From JBLHHI01 sp047614125 (GTDB taxonomy: Bacteria; Bacteroidota; Bacteroidia; NS11-12g; UBA9320): 27,313 nucleotides of DNA. The position numbers were made by a program, and so were the translations under genes. The notes under the pieces were generated by a model, which did no database searches, was not told the origin of the DNA, and saw only the letters and a program-made list of their open reading frames with translations. The stretch lies in the NCBI GenBank assembly GCA_047614125.1, contig JBLHHI010000035.1, forward strand, positions 1 to 27,313, written 5' to 3'. Below are positions 6,866 through 12,635 of the stretch, in pieces. Each line of letters begins with the position of its first letter. Positions within the stretch are counted from its first letter, which is position 1.

Positions 6866-8320
6866 ATGAAATTAACCAACATCAAAACACTCGGCGAATT
6901 AAAAAAAGCCAACTATAAAAATCAGCCGATTCACGATGAGCTTCGAACCAATTTGATTGAGAAGCTCCGAAAAAAGGAAATAGTCTTTCCAGGGGTTTGG
7001 GGATATGAATCAACGGTAATTCCGGCATTAGAAACCGCAATTTTAAGTAAGCACACCATTAACTTATTGGGTTTACGTGGTCAGGCTAAAACCCGTTTGG
7101 CTCGGCTAATGGTGGGTTTATTGGATGAGTATATTCCAGTGATTGAGGGCAGCGAATTAAACGATCATCCCTTTCATCCGATCAGTTCGTATGGAAAGAG
7201 ACTCATAGCCGAAAAAGGCGATGAAACGCCTATTGCTTGGTTGCACCGAGACGAACGCTACATCGAAAAGTTGGCCACTCCAGATGTTTCCATTGCCGAC
7301 TTAATTGGCGACATCGACCCCATTAAGGCCATCAACGAAAAGCTGCAATACAACGACGAGCGCGTAATTCACTACGGCATTATACCGCGTGCTAACCGCT
7401 GCATCTTCGTGATGAACGAGATACCCGATCTTCAGCCCAGAATTCAAGTGGCCTTGTTTAACATCTTACAAGAAGGCGATGTGCAAATTAGAGGGTTTAA
7501 TTTCCGAATCCACCCAGATACCCAGTTTGTATTTACTGCCAACCCCGAAGATTACACCAATCGGGGAAGCATTGTTACCCCATTAAAAGATCGGATTGGA
7601 AGTCAGATATTAACCCACTATCCCAAAGATTTACAAACGGCTAAAAAAATTACGAAACAAGAAATCAATACCTCGAGCGCTCAGCTTGAAAGCGTAATTG
7701 TACCGGAATTACTGCACGACGTGTTGGAAGAGCTCGTATTTGAGGCACGCGCCAACGAATTTGTGGATCAGAAAAGTGGAGTTTCGGCCCGATTGAGCAT
7801 TTCTGCGTATGAAAACTTAATCAGTACTGCAGAACGCAGAGCCATACTTTCGGGCGATAAAAGCACTCGGGTGCGCATTTCCGACATTCCAGGCATCATA
7901 CCGGGCATTACTGGTAAGGTGGAAATGGTGTACGAAGGCGAAGTTGAAGGTCCATACAACGTAGCGCTTATTCTTATTGGAAAGGCCATTCGAAGTCAGT
8001 TCGTAGAATACTTTCCGGCGCCCGATTCATTTAAGAAGGATGAAAAAAATCCGTATGCACCCATCTTGCAATGGTTTGAAAATGGCCATTCATTGAGTTA
8101 TCGATTCGACTTATCTGATCGAAAATATGCGGCAAAGCTCAATGACGTCGAAGGGCTGGCCAATTTGGTAGATCAATTCGTTCCAGATGCCGGAAACATG
8201 GACAAGTACTTGTGGATGGAATTTGTGCTCTTTGGCTTAGCAGAATATTCCAAACTAGGCCGCAAGTTCTTAGATGAAGAAACACGGTTTAGCGATTTGA
8301 TTGGAAGTTATTTGGGGTGA
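6866..8320 (+). CDS. MoxR/magnesium-chelatase-like AAA+ ATPase
   Basis: 484 residues. Walker A is GLRGQAKT (residues 69-76). Walker B is CIFVMNEIPDL with Asn184-Glu185 where Asp-Glu is usual; the catalytic Glu is kept. Then come VALFNILQEGDVQIRG and a sensor-1 FTANPEDYTNRGSI segment with PLKDRIGSQI, all typical of the ChlI/MoxR branch where the ATPase ring works with a VWA protein. The C-terminal ~180 residues form a lid and a family-specific extension. Annotation pipelines often call such proteins 'magnesium chelatase' or 'sigma-54 interacting', but no chlorophyll or sigma-54 function is implied. It forms a two-gene operon with the VWA gene, and co-folding of the two products would be expected. 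Confidence 0.85.
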   Translation: MKLTNIKTLGELKKANYKNQPIHDELRTNLIEKLRKKEIVFPGVWGYESTVIPALETAILSKHTINLLGLRGQAKTRLARLMVGLLDEYIPVIEGSELNDHPFHPISSYGKRLIAEKGDETPIAWLHRDERYIEKLATPDVSIADLIGDIDPIKAINEKLQYNDERVIHYGIIPRANRCIFVMNEIPDLQPRIQVALFNILQEGDVQIRGFNFRIHPDTQFVFTANPEDYTNRGSIVTPLKDRIGSQILTHYPKDLQTAKKITKQEINTSSAQLESVIVPELLHDVLEELVFEARANEFVDQKSGVSARLSISAYENLISTAERRAILSGDKSTRVRISDIPGIIPGITGKVEMVYEGEVEGPYNVALILIGKAIRSQFVEYFPAPDSFKKDEKNPYAPILQWFENGHSLSYRFDLSDRKYAAKLNDVEGLANLVDQFVPDAGNMDKYLWMEFVLFGLAEYSKLGRKFLDEETRFSDLIGSYLG

Positions 8321-8445
8321 GATTTAAAAGGCAAATGTGATTCATTATTGCTTCAAAATATTGCGTTTGATTTAAGCAGTACCTGAATACGCCTTTGTTC
8401 TAGTATTTTGATGTAAAAGTGAAAAACCCTATGAGTTTATTTACC

Positions 8446-8453
8446 TATTTTTG
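8446..8453 (+). promoter_or_regulatory. TAnnTTTG -7 box for the small lipoprotein gene
   Basis: TATTTTTG is an exact TAnnTTTG match, 21 nt before the ATG at 8475. No clear -33 TTTG lies 17-23 nt upstream. The box overlaps a possible TTG start at 8451, which argues that translation begins at 8475. Confidence 0.45.
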
Positions 8454-8474
8454 CATGAATCAAAATCTGAAAAA

Positions 8475-8828
8475 ATGAAATTAATCCTCTACACAACGAT
8501 ATTGTTGTTTTCGTATATTGCTTCATCGTGCGACGGTATCACATTTTCTGATACCAATTCAAATGGAGGCTCAACAACACCTCCTTGTGAAACAAATAAC
8601 ACAGGCCAAATGTGTTTTCAGAACAATCGCGATAAAGACATTCGTGTTGAAATTGATGGAGTTAGCGAGGGTAGAATAAGTCCGAATGAAATAGTTTGTT
8701 TTGACCTTGCGCCTAGCAGTTACCACTTTAAGGTTGAGAAGACAGAAATATTTGTTTTCGGTCGTGTGATGTTTGATGGCGACGTGCAAATAGATCAATG
8801 TTCCGAGGACATTAAGGAGTTTGATTGA
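8475..8828 (+). CDS. Small predicted lipoprotein of unknown function
   Basis: 117 residues from the ATG at 8475. A hydrophobic N-terminus (MKLILYTTILLFSYIASSC) ends in a lipobox-like IASSC with Cys19 as the likely lipidated residue. A Ser/Thr/Asn/Pro-rich spacer follows, then a small beta-rich domain (MCFQNNRDKDIRVEIDGVSE, SPNEIVCFDLAPSSYHFKVE). Four cysteines after the lipobox could form disulfides. I do not recognise a named family. It is transcribed alone behind a TAnnTTTG box, 154 nt after the AAA+ gene. It is followed by a 418-bp gap with only a decayed reading frame. Confidence 0.55.
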   Translation: MKLILYTTILLFSYIASSCDGITFSDTNSNGGSTTPPCETNNTGQMCFQNNRDKDIRVEIDGVSEGRISPNEIVCFDLAPSSYHFKVEKTEIFVFGRVMFDGDVQIDQCSEDIKEFD

Positions 8829-8973
8829 AGTATTGGAGATTACAAGGACTTGAAGGCATTGTTCTTTTTGCATTTTGTTCTTCCATCGACAAGGGGCATT
8901 TTTTATAAATCGTCAACCACACGATTTTATAAAGATTCAGCATTTTTCTAATTCTGATGAAACGACTTCATAA

Positions 8974-9150
8974 GCCATTTACGGTAGGGAGATTTACATT
9001 CACAATTGGCCAAAAGGTTTTTACGGATGTTACCCGCAAGGTGTTATTTTTATTGATAGCACATCAATGACCGAGGTGTCATTTATTGGTGAGTGAGACA
9101 AGAACCGTGGTATTGGAGGTGTTTTAGTAATAAAAATTGCTCAAACTTAG
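8974..9150 (+). pseudogene. Possible decayed ORF in the 8829-9246 gap
   Basis: One frame without a start codon reads IYIHNWPKGFYGCYPQGVIF, continues to a stop at 9094, and then carries on in frame as DKNRGIGGVLVIKIA to a stop at 9148. The composition is protein-like on both sides of the internal TGA, so this could be the remnant of a small gene; the family is not recognised. The rest of the gap holds nothing I can name apart from short ACTCATATCT repeats near 9162 and 9195. Confidence 0.25.
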
Positions 9151-9246
9151 CACCGTTTTACTCATATCTTAAGTCTCAATACTTGATACTCACTACTCAT
9201 ATCTCTTAAATTACGTACTTTCGACTTTGAATTTCAACACCCCTCC

Positions 9247-11346
9247 ATGCACACATCCAATATCCAATATAAATACGTCGACAATCTTTGGGATGCAAAC
9301 AAAGCCAGTTCCTTAAAAGATGATCAAGTTGCCCTCTTTCTCTACCGTTCCAACCTCTTAGGCGCCGATTTGCGCATCACCAATTATGGCGGTGGCAATA
9401 CCAGTTGTAAAACCGTAGAATTGGATCCACTTAACAACGAGGAAGTAGAAGTAATGTGGATTAAAGGTTCCGGGGGCGATTTGGGAACCTTGGATCGGAA
9501 AGGAATTGCCGGTTTGTTTACACAAAAGCTTCACGCATTGAAAACCGTTTATGCAGGTTTGGATGATGAAGACCGCATGGTTGGATTGTTTAATCACTGT
9601 ATCTTCGATCTGGAAAGCAAAGCGCCTTCCATCGATACACCCTTACACGGATTGCTGCCCTTTGCACACATCGACCACCTGCACCCGGATGCCCTTATTG
9701 CCGTTGCTGCTGCAAAAGATAGCCAGCAGGTTACCAAAGATATATGGGGCAACACGATGGGCTGGGTTCCATGGCAACGACCGGGCTTCGATTTAGGTCT
9801 TCAATTGGAAAAGTGTTTGGCAGATAATCCACAAATAAGAGGTATTGTTTTGGGAAGCCATGGGCTGTTTACCTGGGGAAATACCTCGCATGAATGTTAC
9901 CTTAACAGCATGGAAGTCATTGAGATGGCTTCGCTGTATATTGAAAAGAAGGTTAAAGAAAAGGGTTCGGTTTTTGGTGGACCAAAGGTAGCTTCATTGT
10001 CCGAAGAGCTTCGAATCGAAAAAGCCACGGAAATCATGCCTGTTTTACGTGGATTAAGTTCCTCAGAACGAAGCATGGTCGGTCATTTTACGGATGCTCC
10101 AATCGTACTTGATTTCATTAACAGCCACGACTTATCCCGCCTAGCACCCATGGGAACTTCCTGCCCAGATCATTTTTTGAGAACGAAAATTCAACCGCTA
10201 ATACTTACGCTCGATAAGGATTTAAATTCTCTCGACGACGTAAAACAAAAGATAGAACCCCTTTTTAATGCGTACCGAGCTGAATATCAGGCATATTACA
10301 ACACATACAAGAAAAACAGCAGTCCGGCCATGCGCGATCCGAACCCGGTGATAATTCTCTGGCCAGGGGTTGGTATGTTCAGCTTTGCAAAAAACAAACA
10401 AACCGCTCGGGTTGCCAGCGAGTTTTACACCAATGCCATCAACGTAATGCGAGGTGCAGAGGCCCTGACCGGGTATACTTCACTCCCAAGACAAGAGGCC
10501 TTCGAAATCGAGTATTGGTTGTTGGAAGAAGCCAAGTTGCAGCGCATGCCCAAAGAACAAAGCTTAACGGGCAAGGTTGCATTAATTACAGGAGCCGGTG
10601 GAGGCATTGGCAAGGCCATAGCGCAAAAGTTGGTTTCGGAAGGTGCGCATATTGTCCTTACCGATATTGTTGAAGAAAGGTTGATGGAGGTTAATTCCGG
10701 TTTCAAGTCGGATGTTTCAACATATGTTGTTTGTGATGCAACCAAGGCCTCGTCTATTTCTAAGGCTATTGAAAAAACTTGCCAGACTTTTGGAGGTATT
10801 GATATAGTGGTGCACAGCGCCGGACTAGCGGTTTCCAAACCCTTGGAAAAAACAACCGAAGAAGACTGGAACTTGATGCAAGATGTATTGGTAAAAGCTC
10901 AATTTGAGTTGGCAAAACAAGCGGCTGGCATTATGCGAAAGCAGGACCAGGGCGGTGATTTTATATCCATTGCGAGCAAGAATGGCTTAGTTTCCGGCCC
11001 AAATAACGTGGCCTACGGCACGGCTAAGGCAGCACAGCAACACATGAGTAGGCTGCTAGCTGCAGAGCTTGGAAAGGATAAAATACGTGTAAATGTTGTA
11101 AACCCAGATGCAGTGATTGTTGGCAGTAAGATTTGGGAAGGCGAGTGGGCAGAAGGCCGGGCGAAAGCCTATGGCGTTTCGGTGGAAGAATTGCCGGCAT
11201 TTTATGCCAAACGTAACTTATTGAATGAAATCATCTACCCAGAAGATGTTGCCAATGCAGTTTTTGCCTTGGTGGGCATGTTAAAAAAATCCACCGGAAA
11301 CATGATTAATGTGGATGGAGGAGTGGCAGGAGCGTTTGTACGGTAA
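9247..11346 (+). CDS. rhaEW: Bifunctional L-rhamnulose-1-phosphate aldolase / L-lactaldehyde dehydrogenase
   Basis: 699 residues, a natural fusion. Residues 1 to ~430 are a class II (zinc) aldolase of the RhaD/AraD fold: NYGGGNTSCK early, metal-site histidines in HIDHLHPD (His141, His144, His146), and SHGLFTWG (204-211). It splits L-rhamnulose-1-phosphate into DHAP and L-lactaldehyde. Residues ~441-699 are a short-chain dehydrogenase with the NAD loop TGAGGGIG (near 446) and the catalytic YGTAK (Tyr590, Lys594), which oxidises lactaldehyde to L-lactate. Fusions of this kind, as in B. subtilis YuxG, are known. This is the first gene of the rhamnose region. No clear promoter box was found in the 417-bp gap upstream. 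It is now separated from rhaI by 4.6 kb of repeats and a subtilase gene. Confidence 0.92.
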   Translation: MHTSNIQYKYVDNLWDANKASSLKDDQVALFLYRSNLLGADLRITNYGGGNTSCKTVELDPLNNEEVEVMWIKGSGGDLGTLDRKGIAGLFTQKLHALKTVYAGLDDEDRMVGLFNHCIFDLESKAPSIDTPLHGLLPFAHIDHLHPDALIAVAAAKDSQQVTKDIWGNTMGWVPWQRPGFDLGLQLEKCLADNPQIRGIVLGSHGLFTWGNTSHECYLNSMEVIEMASLYIEKKVKEKGSVFGGPKVASLSEELRIEKATEIMPVLRGLSSSERSMVGHFTDAPIVLDFINSHDLSRLAPMGTSCPDHFLRTKIQPLILTLDKDLNSLDDVKQKIEPLFNAYRAEYQAYYNTYKKNSSPAMRDPNPVIILWPGVGMFSFAKNKQTARVASEFYTNAINVMRGAEALTGYTSLPRQEAFEIEYWLLEEAKLQRMPKEQSLTGKVALITGAGGGIGKAIAQKLVSEGAHIVLTDIVEERLMEVNSGFKSDVSTYVVCDATKASSISKAIEKTCQTFGGIDIVVHSAGLAVSKPLEKTTEEDWNLMQDVLVKAQFELAKQAAGIMRKQDQGGDFISIASKNGLVSGPNNVAYGTAKAAQQHMSRLLAAELGKDKIRVNVVNPDAVIVGSKIWEGEWAEGRAKAYGVSVEELPAFYAKRNLLNEIIYPEDVANAVFALVGMLKKSTGNMINVDGGVAGAFVR

Positions 11347-11352
11347 TGTTCC

Positions 11353-11376
11353 TTACTTTGGAAAGGTCCAAAGTAA
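11353..11376. terminator. Hairpin just after rhaEW
   Basis: TTACTTTGGA (11353-11362), loop AAGG, TCCAAAGTAA (11367-11376): a perfect 10-bp stem starting 7 nt after the rhaEW stop codon. No U-tract follows (CAAACACC). It could stabilise the 3' end or be a dispersed palindrome. Confidence 0.5.
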
Positions 11377-11425
11377 CAAACACCATTCGTCAGGAGAAAG
11401 CTTCTAGAATGCTCATAGACCTGAA

Positions 11426-11498
11426 GGGCCTTTCAGCCCAAACCCGAATTTACTTTTTTTCTTAGTCAAAAAAAGTAAACCTGCCTGACCGGTAGGCA
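11426..11498 (-). repeat. Composite hairpin repeat (inverted relative of 18849-18929)
   Basis: Three palindromes in a row: GGGC-CTTTCA-GCCC (11426-11439); TTTACTTTTTTT with AAAAAAAGTAAA (11449-11460 and 11468-11479, a perfect 12-bp stem); and TGCCT with AGGCA (11482-11498). The same three appear in reverse order and opposite strand at 18849-18929. A GC-rich patch follows (11520-11580, GCCAACGCCGCCCCCGCCG) with no coding sense. Confidence 0.55.
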
Positions 11499-11623
11499 CG
11501 GCAAAAAAAGACAAGCTCAAACGATGCTGCCGGGTGCAAAGCCAACGCCGCCCCCGCCGTTTGACGTTGCCTGAGCACCTAGCATATCGCTCAATTCAAA
11601 CTATCAATTTCCCATATCCCCTC

Positions 11624-11646
11624 AAAGAGGTGTTCTTCACCTCTTT
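11624..11646. repeat. Perfect 9-bp hairpin
   Basis: AAAGAGGTG (11624-11632), loop TTCTT, CACCTCTTT (11638-11646). It is isolated in the rhaEW 3' gap and could act as a weak terminator or RNA-processing signal. Confidence 0.35.
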
Positions 11647-11714
11647 CTAGTTCCAAATGCCAATTTATTATGCAGTTTGGTGGCGTTTATGAAAACTGTT
11701 TTATCGTACGGTAC

Positions 11715-11760
11715 AAAAGTACTCGCTCGGCTGGAGCCAAACGAGTGCTTTTGCTTTTAA
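11715..11760 (+). terminator. Strong intrinsic terminator-like hairpin
   Basis: AAAAGTACTCG (11715-11725) pairs with CGAGTGCTTTT (11742-11752) over 11 bp with one wobble. An inner GGCT-GG-AGCC stem lies between, and GCTTTTAA follows. It ends at the left edge of the TIR element at 11759. It could end rhaEW transcription 400 nt downstream of the gene and would work in both directions. Confidence 0.55.
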
Positions 11761-12021
11761 CCTGAGTTCGATTCATATTTTGAATTCAGAACGCTTGTGA
11801 ACAGTGAGTTTCGAGTAAAAATTGCGAAGACAGGGCGGGCCCTTTCGAGTAATTTTTACGATGAAAATCGCTTTTCACAAGTGTAAAGCGGACTTTTGTA
11901 TATAAAACCCTATTAGCTTCGTTGAAAGCAGTCGGTTTATAAACATAAACCTTCCTGTTTTCGCCTTACTACTTGGGTTCTATACAAATCTGAATTTGAA
12001 AAGATTAATCGAACTCAGGTT
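11759..12021. mobile_element. 263-bp MITE-like TIR element, copy 1
   Basis: Bounded by perfect 15-bp inverted repeats AACCTGAGTTCGATT (11759-11773) and AATCGAACTCAGGTT (12007-12021). The interior is rich in secondary structure: GTAAAAATT pairs with AATTTTTAC around the GC-rich CAGGGCGGGCCC, CTTGTGAA pairs with TTCACAAG, and GGTTTA pairs with TAAACC. No ORF of note. No obvious target-site duplication. The same length and termini occur at 15344-15606; a deleted form lies at 4329-4381. Confidence 0.72.
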
Positions 12022-12023
12022 TT

Positions 12024-12308
12024 TAGCCTTTACTTAGTGCAGAGCGCCCTCATTCTTTTCTCATACGAATTCAACAAAAGGTCGTTTGATGCGGCCAGTG
12101 CTAACGGACCCGCGAGCGAAATGGCAGAAGTAATTTGTAGAAAAATGTATGATCCGTGGAAGTTTTAATGTTGAAGACAGCACAAATAAAGCGGCTCGAG
12201 TTGCGGGGAAACCGGACTTTTGTTAAAATTCGAGAAAAAAGAATCTAGGCTTGATTTTTGGGTTCTTTTTGATCCAAGCAAAAAGAACATAAGAATTAAG
12301 TATGTTTG
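12024..12308 (+). promoter_or_regulatory. Promoter-bearing intergenic module, copy 1 (orphan)
   Basis: The conserved module runs from TAGCCTTTACTTAGTGC through GCGCCCTCATTC and GCGGCTCGAGTTGCG to a hairpin with arms GTTCTTTTTG (12262-12271) and CAAAAAGAAC (12279-12288), then TATGTTTG (12301-12308), an exact TAnnTTTG box. Copies 2 and 3 end in the same box just before rhaI and lldD. Here the box faces a broken rhaI start and, 328 nt on, the subtilase gene. Confidence 0.5.
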
Positions 12309-12350
12309 GTCATAATATTCAAAAATGCATTTTTAGAATAGCTCATTCCA

Positions 12351-12424
12351 TTGAAAATACAAAAACAACAAATCCACGACATCAACCAACATCCCCTCAA
12401 AACCAACGGAATCAATACAACACC
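12351..12424 (+). pseudogene. Broken 5' fragment of rhaI
   Basis: Aligned with the intact rhaI start (15936), the sequence reads TTG-AAA-ATA-CAA where rhaI has ATG-AAA-ATA-CAA, and keeps IHDINQH and LKT. It differs at about 7 of the first 54 positions, loses one base around codon 19 and becomes unrecognisable after about 24 codons. It is non-functional: the start codon is lost, the frame shifted and the body absent. It marks the right end of the direct repeat. Confidence 0.75.
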
Positions 12425-12575
12425 AATTCCAAAGCAACCAAAACCATAAAATCCACATCATACATTGAAGGCAATTGGCTTTTACAATAACTAAAAGTTA
12501 GGTTAAGCGGCAATGTGTTTTAATTCATGTGTCTATTTGGCTTGAGGCTCGATGAGATTGTGTCATTCATCAATA

Positions 12576-12591
12576 TGACAATGAATTGTCA
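12576..12591. promoter_or_regulatory. Perfect palindrome upstream of the subtilase gene
   Basis: TGACAAT (12576-12582), GA, ATTGTCA (12585-12591), followed by an A-rich run, 45-60 nt before the subtilase ATG. The size and symmetry fit a dimeric regulator site. No TAnnTTTG box was found near it. The stretch 12425-12575 to its left shows no gene or repeat. Confidence 0.35.
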
Positions 12592-12635
12592 ACAAAAAAA
12601 ATAGTGAGATTTAGAAGCAACTTGAAACTTATATC

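Larger units (their letters stand above)
11759..12424 (+). repeat. Long direct repeat, copy 1 (upstream of the subtilase gene)
   Basis: Matches 15344-16009. From the left TIR edge to the rhaI start-codon position, both copies are exactly 592 bp long. By eye there are about 16 differences in the 263-bp TIR element and about 10 in the next ~330 bp. Similarity starts at the TIR edge: the sequences to the left of the two copies do not match beyond a few bases. On the right it fades at about 12424, inside a broken rhaI start. Confidence 0.85.

Noticed and set aside
6866..8320. Sigma-54 activator
   Set aside because: The GAFTGA loop and DNA-binding domain are absent; motifs and the VWA neighbour point to the MoxR/ChlI branch.
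8451..8474. TTG start for the small lipoprotein
   Set aside because: The codon overlaps the -7 box and would bury the signal sequence behind a charged stretch.
9162..9204. Possible CRISPR-like or tandem repeat (ACTCATATCT twice)
   Set aside because: Only two short copies, without regular spacers.
12302..12490. 62-residue plus-strand ORF after the orphan promoter
   Set aside because: It starts inside the promoter box and reads the broken rhaI fragment in another frame; composition is Asn/Thr/Lys-rich low complexity.
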